DNA of 64,000 nt from DATBLQ01 sp036555325 (GCA_036555325.1 DATBLQ010000057.1:46243-110242), one strand, 5' to 3'. Shown: positions 46,901 through 55,645, numbered from the stretch's first letter. Numbers and translations are program-made. Notes: generated by a model from the sequence alone, not told the origin.

Positions 46901-47247
46901 AGCGACCCGGCAGCGCCAAGGGGGTAGTCTTCATCACTCTGGAAGACGAATTCGGCGTGTGCAACCTTGTCGTCTGGCCCAAGGCGCTCATGACCTACCG
47001 TTCAACGGTGATGGGTGCTCGTCTGATGTTGGTGCGCGGGCGGGTTCAGCGTCATAACGACATCATCCATGTCATCGCCGATCATCTTGAAGACAAAACC
47101 GCCTGGCTTGATCTTCTGTCCGCCGACCTTTCGCAACCGTCATCCGCGGCCGATGCCAACGAAACAGCGCGCCTCGCCAGCGACCGGCCGGCTGGACGTC
47201 ATCCCCGCAATGAACGCGTCATCCCGAAATCGCGGGACTTTCACTAA
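43996..47247 (+). CDS. dnaE2: Error-prone DNA polymerase DnaE2 (ImuC)
   Basis: A 1083-residue C-family polymerase. The N-terminal PHP domain (TNFSFLRGGSHAEEL) precedes the polymerase core with catalytic Asp residues in PPDIDVDFEHERREEV and the fingers motif GRGSAANSAVCY. An OB-fold domain (about 930-1020) follows, and the conserved C-terminus VIPKSRDFH completes it. It performs error-prone synthesis past lesions together with ImuA and ImuB. The start is GTG, with GAGGTA about 6 bases upstream. It is the third gene of the LexA-controlled cassette. Confidence 0.95.
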   Translation: MKAYAELQVTTNFSFLRGGSHAEELVAQARHVGLRAIAITDRNTLAGAVRAHIAGKDMGVQILIGARLDLIENINLLCYPKNRSAYGRLCSLLTIGQRRAEKGQCILTLDDVEKHQQEMIFIIVPPPGVPDDHFSDQLKKIRAKISASLHLGATMLYSGSDRARLNRLVGLARTFKTTLVATNDVLYHHPDRRPLQDVLTCIREKCTIHDAGYRLAANAERFLKPPEEMFHLFKGHESAVARTMEIAEACRFSLDELRYEYPDEPVPQGTTPQQHLESLAWKGAETRYPQGVPMKVRATLVKELDLIDRLKIAPYFLTVHDIVNFARTREKPILCQGRGSAANSAVCYVIGITNVDPATIDLLFERFVSEERKEPPDIDVDFEHERREEVIQYIYSRYGRHRAGLAATVITYRGRSAVRDVGKAMGLSEDVTSALAGIVWGRMQEDMTAEHLKEKGLDGDDPLLTQVLRLADEIVGFPRHLSQHVGGFVLTRGPLSETVPIGNAAMEDRTVIEWDKDDIDALGILKVDVLGLGMLTCIAKCFELMESWYDLHHSLASIPADDQSVYDMLCRADSVGVFQVESRAQMNMLPRLKPRCFYDIVIEVAIVRPGPIQGDMVHPYLRRRDKIEPEEYPAPHPASGPADELKAILGKTMGVPLFQEQAMRLAMVAAEFTPGEVNELRRAMATFRRRGTIGRLEEKMISRMVERGYDREFAQRCFNQIKGFGEYGFPESHAASFAHLVYVSAWLKCHYPAVFAAALLNSQPMGFYAPAQIVRDAREHGVDVRHPDVNMSQWDATLENSSHSPSKGMPSTHPALRLGLREVDGLPEKEGRAVAAARPFSSLPDLRRAGVSIAAIEKLAAADAFRSLSLDRRGALWQVKALARAKPLPLFEAAAANDQGAELPVTLPPMRLSEHVVNDYQTIKLSLKAHPMSFLRDLCNAERVIDNARLKQIANGKSVSVAGIVLVRQRPGSAKGVVFITLEDEFGVCNLVVWPKALMTYRSTVMGARLMLVRGRVQRHNDIIHVIADHLEDKTAWLDLLSADLSQPSSAADANETARLASDRPAGRHPRNERVIPKSRDFH

Positions 47248-47279
47248 CACCGGTTCCGCAACCTCCCGCCAAGATAAGT

Positions 47280-48440
47280 CTACAAATTCCCGTTCACGCA
47301 TTTGCGCGCCAGCGATTTATATTGCGCCTCGCTGAAGCGAATGGGGTTGCCTCCCGCGGTTGGATCTTTGATCGCCATCTTTGCCACCTCATCGACCCGC
47401 TTGCCGTCGATGCCGATATCGCTCAAGGCATGGGGAATACCGATCTCCTTGCGCAGAGCCACGATCCATTTGAGGAATCCCTTGAATCCGCCCTTGATGC
47501 CAAGGTAGAGCGCTGCCCTCTCGATATCCTTGCCAATCTTCCGTGCATTGGCCTTGACCACGTAGGGCATGATGATTCCGTTGAGCAGGCCGTGATGCGC
47601 ATCATAGAGGCCACCGAAAGGATGCGAGAGCGCGTGAATGGCCCCAAGCCCTCGCTGAAAGGCTGTGGCGCCCATCATCGAGGCGACAAGCATGTGGCCT
47701 CTGGCCTCGATGTCCGATCCTTTCCTCACCGCCCTTGTGAGATTTTCCTTGATCAGTCTCAGGCCTTCCAGTGCAACGCCCTGCGCCGGCGGATGGTAAA
47801 ACGGCGCGCAATAGGCCTCGAGGCAATGCGCTAGAGCGTCCATGCCGGTCGCTGCCGTCAGCTTCGGGGGAAGACCAACCGTGAGCTCAGGATCGAGGAT
47901 TGCGACTTTCGGCATGATGGCCGGGTGAAAGATGATCTTCTTTTCATGAGTTTCAGGATGAGTGACCACGCCGGCCCGCCCCACCTCCGAGCCGGTTCCG
48001 GCCGTCGTCGGCACCGCGATAATAGGTGCAATGACGTTTGGGTTTGCTCTCTTCCACCAGTCGCCGATATCTTCGAGCTCGAACACCGAGATCGTCTGCC
48101 CGTGCATCAGCGCGATGAGCTTGCCGACGTCGAGACCGGAGCCGCCTCCGAATGCGATGACCCCGTCGTGATTGCCGTGCTTGTAGGCTTTCACCCCTTC
48201 GCGGATGTTGGCTTCGACCGGGTTGGGCCTCACATCTGAAAACGCCGCTACACCGAGCCCCGCTTTCTTCAGATCGGCCACGATCTGCTTGACCATCGGC
48301 ATCGCCGCCAGCCCTGGATCGGTGACGAACAGCGGCCTTGCCATGCCGTGGTCGCGGCAATGATCGGCAAGCTCGCGCACCCGGCCCGTACCGAATTTGA
48401 CGGCTGTCGGAAAGGCGAAACTGCGATTTGGAATTGCCAT
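47280..48440 (-). CDS. Iron-containing alcohol dehydrogenase
   Basis: A 386-residue group III (iron-type) alcohol dehydrogenase. The NAD-binding GGGSGLDVGKLIA and PTTAGTGSE motifs are present, and the metal site comprises Asp/His in TGMDALAHCLEAY and two His in AIHALSHPFGG...DAHHG. The ATG at 48440 immediately follows the stop of the aldehyde dehydrogenase gene (TGACATG), so translation is coupled. In context it could oxidise the hydroxyl of a gamma-glutamyl amino-alcohol before the aldehyde dehydrogenase step (inference). Confidence 0.9.
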   Translation of the reverse strand: MAIPNRSFAFPTAVKFGTGRVRELADHCRDHGMARPLFVTDPGLAAMPMVKQIVADLKKAGLGVAAFSDVRPNPVEANIREGVKAYKHGNHDGVIAFGGGSGLDVGKLIALMHGQTISVFELEDIGDWWKRANPNVIAPIIAVPTTAGTGSEVGRAGVVTHPETHEKKIIFHPAIMPKVAILDPELTVGLPPKLTAATGMDALAHCLEAYCAPFYHPPAQGVALEGLRLIKENLTRAVRKGSDIEARGHMLVASMMGATAFQRGLGAIHALSHPFGGLYDAHHGLLNGIIMPYVVKANARKIGKDIERAALYLGIKGGFKGFLKWIVALRKEIGIPHALSDIGIDGKRVDEVAKMAIKDPTAGGNPIRFSEAQYKSLARKCVNGNL

Positions 48441-48441
48441 G

Positions 48442-49842
48442 TCAACCCGTCTTGGTTCGCAAATGATAGCTTTTCGGCTGAGTGAGACTCTCATATCCGA
48501 CGATTGACAGCGAAGCGCCCCGGCCCGACTGCCTTACGCCGGTCCATGCCAGCGCCGGATCGAGATAGTCGCAGCGGTTCATGAACACGGTGCCTGTTGC
48601 GACTTCATCGCCGATATGTTGCGCCGCGTCTGCATCTTCCGTCCAGACGGCTGCCGTAAGGCCATACGGGCTGTCGTTCATCAGCGCGATGGCTTCCTCA
48701 TCGTCCGCAACCTTCATGATGCCGATGACTGGCCCAAAACTCTCCTCCCGCATCACCGACATCTGGTGGTTCACGCCGGTGAGGACCTGCGGCGCCATAT
48801 AAGCCGAACCCTTCCGCTCCATGGGAAAGTGCTTCGGGTCAATGTGCGCTCTCGCTCCCGCCCGCACTGCCGAGCTGATCTGCCGGCGGACGAAATCTGC
48901 TGCTTCCGGCCGAATCATCGGTCCGAGAGTGGTTGCCTCCTTGAGCGGATCGCCAAGGACATACTTACGCGTGAGATCGACGAAACCCTCGACGAAATTG
49001 TCCCATACCTTCTTGTGCACATAGATTCTCTCGATTGCGCAGCACGACTGGCCTGAATTGAAAAAAGCGCCATCCACCAAATTCTCAATCGCATGCGGAA
49101 GGTTGGCATCCTTGCGGACATAGGCCGGGTCCTTGCCGCCAAGCTCGAGTCCCATATGCCTGAACGAGCCGGCCGCTGCCCGCTCCATCGCGGCACCTCC
49201 TGCAACCGAACCCGTGAAGCAGACCATATCCGCGAGCCCGCCTGAAATGATTGTTCCCGTCTGCTCATGGGTCAAAACGAGATGCTGGAAGACGCCTTTC
49301 GGCAGTCCCGCCCTGTCGAAGGCCGCTTGGAACCGTTCCGCCACCAGAAGAGTCTGCGCCGCATGCTTGAGAACCGCTGTATTTCCGGCCATGAGGGCCG
49401 GCACGATCGAATTGACCGCCGTCAAATATGGATAGTTCCACGGCGCGATCGTGAAAACCACGCCCACCGGCTCCCGTTTTATGTAGCGAACAAACCCCTC
49501 CTTGGGGCCGGGATCGATGCGATGCAGGGCCTTCTCGGCAAGCGAAATCATGTAGCGCGCCCGCTCCTCGAACCCCCTGAGTTCACCCCCGCCGAAGCGT
49601 ACCGGACGCCCCATTTGCCAGGCGAGTTCGGGAACGATCTCGCTCCGCATTGCCAGCATCGCATCGACAGCGGCCGAACAATGTTTCGCCCGTTCCGAAA
49701 TGGGCAGACGCTTCCACTTGTCCTGGGCAGCGCGTGCCGCAGCAAACGTTGCTGCGATCTCGTTTCGCGCAGCAACCGGCCGTTCTGCGTAAATCTTGCC
49801 GTTAACTGGGGAAACGCACCTGATCGTCTCTCTCTTTGCCAT
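48442..49842 (-). CDS. NAD(P)-dependent aldehyde dehydrogenase
   Basis: A 466-residue ALDH-superfamily enzyme. Asn in APWNYPYLT, Glu in LELGGKD and the catalytic Cys in NSGQSCCAIERIY are in place, and VMREESFGPV is the usual later motif. It begins 2 bases after the GS-like gene and is followed by the iron-type alcohol dehydrogenase, so the three are one transcription unit. Possible substrates are gamma-glutamyl-acetaldehyde or betaine aldehyde (no separate betB lies in the window); the order of genes favours the former. Confidence 0.9.
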   Translation of the reverse strand: MAKRETIRCVSPVNGKIYAERPVAARNEIAATFAAARAAQDKWKRLPISERAKHCSAAVDAMLAMRSEIVPELAWQMGRPVRFGGGELRGFEERARYMISLAEKALHRIDPGPKEGFVRYIKREPVGVVFTIAPWNYPYLTAVNSIVPALMAGNTAVLKHAAQTLLVAERFQAAFDRAGLPKGVFQHLVLTHEQTGTIISGGLADMVCFTGSVAGGAAMERAAAGSFRHMGLELGGKDPAYVRKDANLPHAIENLVDGAFFNSGQSCCAIERIYVHKKVWDNFVEGFVDLTRKYVLGDPLKEATTLGPMIRPEAADFVRRQISSAVRAGARAHIDPKHFPMERKGSAYMAPQVLTGVNHQMSVMREESFGPVIGIMKVADDEEAIALMNDSPYGLTAAVWTEDADAAQHIGDEVATGTVFMNRCDYLDPALAWTGVRQSGRGASLSIVGYESLTQPKSYHLRTKTG

Positions 49843-49844
49843 TC

Positions 49845-51218
49845 CTATGAGCGCTCAAATCCGCGCTTGATTTCCCAGTCGGTGATCCTGCGGTCATACT
49901 CAAACTGCTCCCACCGCCCCGTATGCAAATAATGCTCGATCACGTCATCCCCCATGGCCTGGCGCAACAGGGCCGATTTGTCGAGCCGTATCAGCGCCTC
50001 TCTTAGGGTCTTGGGTATCTCGCGTGCTTTCCGCGTCTTGTCGTACGCGTCTCCTGAAAACACATCTTCGAGATCCATTTTCTTTTCGATTCCATCGAGG
50101 CCCGCCGCCAGCAGCGCCGCAAAGGCGAGATAGGGGTTGAGATCGGCACCCCCGACCCGGCATTCCACCCTCACCCCCTTGCCGTTGGCGCCGCACAATC
50201 GGTAGCCGGCCGTACGATTATCGAAGCTCCAGACCGCTCGCGTCGGCGCGAAGGTGCCGACTTGAAAACGTTTGTAGGAGTTTATGTAGGGTGCCAGGAA
50301 ATAGGTGATCTCCTCCGCGTGCGCCAGGAGCCCTGCCAGATAGTGCTTCATGAGATCCGACATCCCATGATCCCCTTTGGGATCGTGGAACAGCGATTTC
50401 GTTCCGTCCTTCGACCACAGCGATTGATGAATATGTGCGGAGTTTCCCGCCAGCGAATAGTCCCATTTTGCCATGAAGGTAATCGCTTTGCCGTTGACCC
50501 AGGCGATTTCCTTGCACCCGTTCTTCAAGATGACATGGCGGTCGGCCATTTCCAGCGCTTCGGCATATTTGACGTTGATTTCCTCCTGCCCCGGACCCCA
50601 CTCGCCTTTGGAATTTTCAACCGGGATGCCCGCACCCTGCAAACCATTGCGGATTGCCCGCATGACATCCTCTTCCTTCGTGGTTTGCAGAATATGATAG
50701 TCCTGGATGTAAGCGCCGGCCGTCTTGAGATTGCGATAACCCTTGTCTTGCGCCGAGGCGTAAGTTTCATCGAAAAGAAAAAACTCAAGCTCCGAGGCCA
50801 TGTACGCCTTCATGTCGAGCTTGTTCAAACGCGCCAACTGCTTCTTCAATATTGCGCGCGGCGAATGCGCGACCTCCTCATGCGTATGGTGATCGAGCAC
50901 ATCGCAGAGCACCAGCGCGCTCCCCGCGAGCCAGGGAATTCTACACAGCGTCGAAAGGTCGGGCTTCAGAACGAAATCGCCGTATCCCTTTTCCCAGCTC
51001 GCCGCCTTGTAGCCCGGCACCGGTTCCATATCGATGTCGTCTGCCAGGAGATAGTCGCAGGCATGCGTTTCTTCATGCGCCCCTTCGATGAAATAGCCCG
51101 CCTGGAAACGCTTTCCCATGAGCCGGCCCTGCATGTCGCAAAATGCGGTGATGACCGTGTCGATCGTCCCCGCTGCTGCCTCCTTCTGTAGCTGCGCGAG
51201 AGTCAAATTGCCGGCCAT
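49845..51218 (-). CDS. Glutamine synthetase-like gamma-glutamyl-amine ligase
   Basis: A 457-residue protein of the GS fold: ELEFFLFDETY (metal Glu), the SAHIHQSLW motif (metal His), the NSYKRFQVGTFAP substrate loop and RVGGADLNPYLAFAALL. It lacks the adenylylation-loop sequence of true GlnA and groups by pattern with GS-like enzymes that couple glutamate to amines (PuuA, IpuC, GlnA4). Context with an ethanolamine-type permease, an aldehyde dehydrogenase, an alcohol dehydrogenase and an amidohydrolase suggests ethanolamine or another amino-alcohol as the amine. Biosynthetic glutamine synthetase is less likely. Confidence 0.85.
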   Translation of the reverse strand: MAGNLTLAQLQKEAAAGTIDTVITAFCDMQGRLMGKRFQAGYFIEGAHEETHACDYLLADDIDMEPVPGYKAASWEKGYGDFVLKPDLSTLCRIPWLAGSALVLCDVLDHHTHEEVAHSPRAILKKQLARLNKLDMKAYMASELEFFLFDETYASAQDKGYRNLKTAGAYIQDYHILQTTKEEDVMRAIRNGLQGAGIPVENSKGEWGPGQEEINVKYAEALEMADRHVILKNGCKEIAWVNGKAITFMAKWDYSLAGNSAHIHQSLWSKDGTKSLFHDPKGDHGMSDLMKHYLAGLLAHAEEITYFLAPYINSYKRFQVGTFAPTRAVWSFDNRTAGYRLCGANGKGVRVECRVGGADLNPYLAFAALLAAGLDGIEKKMDLEDVFSGDAYDKTRKAREIPKTLREALIRLDKSALLRQAMGDDVIEHYLHTGRWEQFEYDRRITDWEIKRGFERS

Positions 51219-51256
51219 GGCTGGAAATGCACTCCTGTTATCTACTCGTCACAAAC

Positions 51257-51282
51257 CTCCGCGGCGGGTCCCCGCCGCGGAG
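51257..51282 (-). repeat. 12-bp perfect hairpin between permease and GS-like genes
   Basis: CTCCGCGGCGGG-TC-CCCGCCGCGGAG in the 80-base gap between two leftward genes. It is very stable and lacks a good T tract on the leftward strand, so it may be a processing or attenuation point that lets the permease and ligase genes be expressed at different levels. Confidence 0.6.
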
Positions 51283-51298
51283 TTGGTCGTGATTGACC

Positions 51299-52774
51299 TC
51301 ACTTACTCCTGTGCGTCATTGCAAACTCCTCCTCCGGCGAGAGAACCAGCCGGTGGCGGCCTACGAATGCAAAATAGATGGCCGCGATGACGAACCAGAT
51401 CAGAACGCCGATGACTCCCGCCCGGTACACCGGATCGAAGAGTTGGTACAACAGTGTGACCGCCGCAATGACGATCGTCACTATTGCTCCGGCATTGCCG
51501 AACGGACTGACATAGGGCCGCTCTATGTTCGGTTGGTTCACCCGCAACAGGATGAACGATACCGCCTGCGCGATGTAGGAGAGCATGGCCCCGGCCACCG
51601 CCATGTTGAGCAGCGTACCGCCGATCAACGCCGCGCCTCTATCCGCTCCTCTCACCCAAAAGATGATCAGCATGAGCCCAAGCCCGACGATTGCTCCGAC
51701 GATCATGGCCACATGCGGTGTTTTCCACATGGAGTGGGTGAGTGAAAGAGCCGGCGGGAAATAACCGGCCCGCGACAGCGAATAAATCTGCCGCCCTTGC
51801 GCGTAGATGATGGTGTGAAAACTTGCCACCAGGCCGACGATCGCCACGAACGCCAGGACTTTGGCCTGTGTCGCGCCGAAAATCGCGCGGAAACCGTCGA
51901 GCAACGGTTCTCCCGATGTTGCGAGCTTGTGGGAACCTACTCCGATTACCGAAGGGTTGAGCCACGTGATCATGAAAGCCGAAACAATCAGCGTCAGCAT
52001 TCCGATGATGATTCCCCGCGGCATGTCTCGTTTGGGGTCAACCGATTCCTCCGCTGCCAGCGGCAGCTGTTCGATCGCCAGGAACAACCACACCGCAAAC
52101 GGCAGCGCCGCCAGTGCACCGCCGAAGCCGTACGGAAAATACGGACCGTTCCCTTCCGGCAGCTCGCTTCCATCGGAAGCTATGTTGAGCGCCCAGCGAC
52201 TGAAATCCATGTTCGGTATAGCACTCACCCAGAAGATGATGAGCACCGCCAGCGCGAGCAGCGTGACGATGAGCGTAACACGGAAAGAAAGCGCTACGCC
52301 CGCCACATTGAGGCCCACGAAGAGGATGTATCCGAGAATCCACCAGATCGGCTGGAACGCCGCACCCGTTTCGAATATCCCGGTGAGATAGGAACCGATG
52401 AAGAACACCACGACTGCCGGTGTCACGACATACTCGACGTTCTCGCATAGGCCCGTGAGAAATCCGCCCCATGGCCCCATTGCGGTGCGCGCAAAGGAAT
52501 ACGCCGCACCCGTGTGCGGCAGAGCCGGAGACATCTCGGCGATACAGAAGACGAGGCCCAGATACATGATGGCGATCAGGATGCCGGCCACCAGAAATCC
52601 GCCCCACCCGCCGGCGCCGAAGCCCAGGTTCCACCCCGAGAAGTGTCCCGAAATAACCGCACCTACGCCCAACGCCCAGAGCGACCACACTCCCGCGTAA
52701 CGTTGCAATCCGCGTTTCGCGAAATAGCTCGCATCAGCCTTGGTATAGCTGATGCCTCCTTCATGACCTGCCAT
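51299..52774 (-). CDS. Ethanolamine-type APC-family permease
   Basis: A 491-residue integral membrane protein with about 12 helices. The stretches GVWSLWALGVGAVISG and AEMSPALPHTGAAYSFARTAMGPWGG closely match the ethanolamine permease group of the amino acid-polyamine-organocation superfamily, so amines rather than amino acids are the likely cargo. The ATG at 52774 is preceded by GGGAGA at a 5-base distance and is preferred to the codon at 52798. It lies between an amidohydrolase gene and the GS-like ligase gene. No eutBC ammonia-lyase is in the window, so the amine must leave by another route. Confidence 0.85.
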   Translation of the reverse strand: MAGHEGGISYTKADASYFAKRGLQRYAGVWSLWALGVGAVISGHFSGWNLGFGAGGWGGFLVAGILIAIMYLGLVFCIAEMSPALPHTGAAYSFARTAMGPWGGFLTGLCENVEYVVTPAVVVFFIGSYLTGIFETGAAFQPIWWILGYILFVGLNVAGVALSFRVTLIVTLLALAVLIIFWVSAIPNMDFSRWALNIASDGSELPEGNGPYFPYGFGGALAALPFAVWLFLAIEQLPLAAEESVDPKRDMPRGIIIGMLTLIVSAFMITWLNPSVIGVGSHKLATSGEPLLDGFRAIFGATQAKVLAFVAIVGLVASFHTIIYAQGRQIYSLSRAGYFPPALSLTHSMWKTPHVAMIVGAIVGLGLMLIIFWVRGADRGAALIGGTLLNMAVAGAMLSYIAQAVSFILLRVNQPNIERPYVSPFGNAGAIVTIVIAAVTLLYQLFDPVYRAGVIGVLIWFVIAAIYFAFVGRHRLVLSPEEEFAMTHRSK

Positions 52775-52803
52775 AAGGTTCTCCCTTCCACGTATCACCG
52801 CAC

Positions 52804-53604
52804 TTAAGTGCTTGTGTGAGACGCTGCCGTTTCTGTGCTGCGCAGAAAACTTTGAACCGCCCGCTGCAGCACTCCCGCCAGGCGGTCAGCCCATTCAAGC
52901 TGCCCCGACTCACTTTCGATGAGATCGTTGCGTATCTCGATCATGGAGTAAGGAAGCCCCCTTACGCCAGCGTGAACATTTAGGGTGTGACAAACGCCAT
53001 CTTGGGGCCCATAGGGCTCGTTGTAGCGCACATCGAACCGGCCCTTTTCGCTGAGCAAGGGTCCAACGATGTCTGTGAAGCGTCGGTCTTTGTCGAAAAG
53101 CAATCCAACGTGCAAACTTCTCGGAATACTTTTAAAAACAGGTGTAAACGAGTGAATTGTAACAAAAAAAATTGTTTGCCCATGGGTCGACCGGCGATCG
53201 AGGAGCCGCCTTGCCTCCCCATGAAAGGGCCGATAGATCGCCTCGATGCGCTCCTGCCGCTCCAACGTCGTTAGCCCGACATTGCCGGGTATCTTGGTTA
53301 ATTCGCTGACCTCTGGAATGGCGGCGGGCGAGTCGGGCGGTCGGTTGCAATCGTAAACGAGCCTCGAATAGCGCTGCAAAACCAGGGTGGAATCGAGCCG
53401 TTTGGCGACCTCGCGGGCAACCGCTTCCGCACCGATATCATAGGCGATATGTCGTCCAAGCTCTTTTTCCGGCAGGCCCAACGATTTGAGCGACAGAGGA
53501 ATGCGCCGGCTGGCATGTTCGCACACGAGGAATATGGGAGAGACACCTGAAGGATTTACGACGATCGTTGCCGCGTCTTCCCCTGCCAACAGTTCACCAC
53601 TCAT
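52804..53604 (-). CDS. N-formylglutamate amidohydrolase family protein
   Basis: A 266-residue zinc amidohydrolase of the N-formylglutamate deformylase superfamily. Motifs are VCEHASRRIP near residue 30, AYDIGAEA, RYSRLVYDCNRPP and TIHSFTP, and NVHAGVRGLPYSMIEIRND marks the C-terminus. It overlaps choV by 4 bases and begins the enzymatic half of the cluster. It could release glutamate from a gamma-glutamyl product (for example gamma-glutamyl-glycine), a role suggested here by context only. It is a different subgroup from the family member at 10263. Confidence 0.83.
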   Translation of the reverse strand: MSGELLAGEDAATIVVNPSGVSPIFLVCEHASRRIPLSLKSLGLPEKELGRHIAYDIGAEAVAREVAKRLDSTLVLQRYSRLVYDCNRPPDSPAAIPEVSELTKIPGNVGLTTLERQERIEAIYRPFHGEARRLLDRRSTHGQTIFFVTIHSFTPVFKSIPRSLHVGLLFDKDRRFTDIVGPLLSEKGRFDVRYNEPYGPQDGVCHTLNVHAGVRGLPYSMIEIRNDLIESESGQLEWADRLAGVLQRAVQSFLRSTETAASHTST

Positions 53605-54782
53605 GACTGCGCGCGATGCATGAGCGCTGAGTAGATTTCCTCATCGCTGACGACACCGATCACTTTGCTTCCCTCCGCCAGCAGCACTGGCAAGCCCGTT
53701 GCTTGCCGCGCCTCGATGATCGCCCGCATAGGTGTCGCCGCTGGCATGACCGCAAGACTAAGCGCCGGCGCTTTCACTCCGTTGATTTCCGCCGGAAACA
53801 CGCTCACGGGTTTGCCCGCCAGCGTCGCGGCATCCGGCGCACCGGCCTTCGACAGCTTGAGCGTCAACTGCCGCACCGCGTCGATGGTGATTGACTGACC
53901 GTTGCGCTTGAGGTCGTCTATTTTGCGCATCATCACGTCGCCGGTAAGCACATTCAGGGGATTCATGTGCGCCACGAAGTCGGCGACGTAACTGTTTGCC
54001 GGTCTCAGCACGATGTCCTGAGGAACGCCATACTGCACGATGCGGCCCGCTTCCATGATGGCGATCCGTGTTCCGAGCTTCAATGCCTCGTCCAGATCGT
54101 GGCTGACGAAGATGATCGTTCGCTTCAGCTTGCGCTGCAACACGAGAAGCTCATCTTGCAGGTGGTTTCGGATGAGCGGGTCAAGGGCCGAGAACGGTTC
54201 GTCCATGAGCAGAATCGGCGCTTCGGTGGCGAATGCCCTCGCCAAGCCGACCCGCTGTTGCATTCCGCCGGAAAGTTCATGGGCATGTTTTTTCGCCCAT
54301 TGGTCTAAACCGACGAGCTTGAGCTGCCGGCTGACGCGCTCCTTCCGTTCGAGTTCCGGCACACCCGAAAGTTCAAGGCCGAACCCTACATTTTGCTCAA
54401 CTGTACGCCACGGCAGCAGCGCGAACTGCTGGAACACCATTGCGACCCGCGACATGCGGACGCGGCGCATCGTTTCTTCATCGCACTTCGCCGTGTCGAC
54501 GGTATTGGCGCCGACCCTCACCAGAACCTGGCCGCGAACCGGCCGGTTGAGACCGTTGACCGCCCTGAGCAAAGTCGATTTCCCCGATCCCGACAGCCCC
54601 ATAAGCACACAGATCTCGCCCTGTCCCACATCGAGTGTTGCATCCGCACACCCGAGCACCGCCCCGGTCTTTTCCAGGATGTCGCTTCGCGTGGCCCCCT
54701 GATCGAGAAGCTGCAGCCCGACATCTGCTTCCCTGCCGAAGATGATATCAACGTGTTTGAAGGCGACGGCGGGTTCGCTCAT
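53601..54782 (-). CDS. choV: Choline ABC transporter ATP-binding protein
   Basis: A 393-residue ATPase. The Walker A is GLSGSGKST near residue 63, the signature is LSGGMQQRVGLARA, Walker B is ILLMDEPFSALDP, and the His-switch lies in FVSHDLDEAL. C-terminal paired CBS domains (about 270-390) are the regulatory module of glycine-betaine/choline transporters. The start overlaps the choW stop by 4 bases. It is the energy-coupling subunit of the ChoXWV high-affinity choline importer. Confidence 0.93.
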   Translation of the reverse strand: MSEPAVAFKHVDIIFGREADVGLQLLDQGATRSDILEKTGAVLGCADATLDVGQGEICVLMGLSGSGKSTLLRAVNGLNRPVRGQVLVRVGANTVDTAKCDEETMRRVRMSRVAMVFQQFALLPWRTVEQNVGFGLELSGVPELERKERVSRQLKLVGLDQWAKKHAHELSGGMQQRVGLARAFATEAPILLMDEPFSALDPLIRNHLQDELLVLQRKLKRTIIFVSHDLDEALKLGTRIAIMEAGRIVQYGVPQDIVLRPANSYVADFVAHMNPLNVLTGDVMMRKIDDLKRNGQSITIDAVRQLTLKLSKAGAPDAATLAGKPVSVFPAEINGVKAPALSLAVMPAATPMRAIIEARQATGLPVLLAEGSKVIGVVSDEEIYSALMHRAQS

Positions 54783-55645
54783 TTCGGTTTCTCTTGCGGA
54801 GAGACGCTTTCAACCCTGCACACCCGGTCGAGGATGATCGCCAGCACAACGATGGCGAGGCCCGCTTCAAGCCCAAGGGGCACGTTGACTGAGTTAAGTG
54901 CGCGCACCACCGGCTTTCCCAGCCCGTTGGCTCCGACCAGTGCTGCGATCACCACCATGGACAGCGACAGCATGATACACTGGGTGAAACCTGCCATGAT
55001 GGTCGGCAGCGCCGCTGGCAGTTCGATCTTCCACAGCAGCTGACGTTTGGTTGCGCCAAAGGCCTCTCCCGCCTCGATCAATTGTTTCGGCACCGACGTA
55101 ATGCCGAGATAGGTGAGCCGAATGGGCGCCGGGATGGCGAAGATCACGGTCGCGATGAGGCCGGGCGCCATCCCCAGGCCGAACAAAACGAGTGCCGGGA
55201 TGAGATAGACGAAAGTTGGCAGCGTTTGCATGAGATCGAGCAGCGGCTGCAGGAAGCGGTAGAGCCAATCGCGGTGACCAGCCGCTATGCCCAGAGGAAC
55301 CCCGACTGCCATCGATACCGTGGTGGCGCCGACAACCAGCGCCAGCGTTTCCATTGTCTCTTTCCACAAGCCCTGATTGATGATGAAGGCGAGACCTCCG
55401 ATGACGCCGAGGCTCAAGACCAGCGACCTCTTCAGATAGTAGGCGAGTGCGGCAATGAGGAGCACGGTAACCGGTGGCGGCAGCCACAACAGTCCGCTGA
55501 TGAGGATGTCGAGAAACCAGGTCATTCCTCGCGAGATTGCATCGAAGAACCATTCGAAATAGGTCGTGAGAAAGTTGAAAAACTGCTTGCCCCATTGCCC
55601 GATGGGGAATTTCCAGCGCGTGATAGCTTCGGTAACCGGATCCAT
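54779..55645 (-). CDS. choW: Choline ABC transporter permease
   Basis: A 288-residue membrane protein of the binding-protein-dependent permease family, with a long N-terminal segment and about six to seven helices. The EAA loop (EAFGATKRQLLWKIELPAA) contacts the ATPase. The N-terminal sequence with a Trp-rich start and GLLWLPPPVTVLL fits ProW/ChoW. It overlaps choV by 4 bases and follows choX after about 100 bases that contain a hairpin. Confidence 0.93.
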   Translation of the reverse strand: MDPVTEAITRWKFPIGQWGKQFFNFLTTYFEWFFDAISRGMTWFLDILISGLLWLPPPVTVLLIAALAYYLKRSLVLSLGVIGGLAFIINQGLWKETMETLALVVGATTVSMAVGVPLGIAAGHRDWLYRFLQPLLDLMQTLPTFVYLIPALVLFGLGMAPGLIATVIFAIPAPIRLTYLGITSVPKQLIEAGEAFGATKRQLLWKIELPAALPTIMAGFTQCIMLSLSMVVIAALVGANGLGKPVVRALNSVNVPLGLEAGLAIVVLAIILDRVCRVESVSPQEKPK

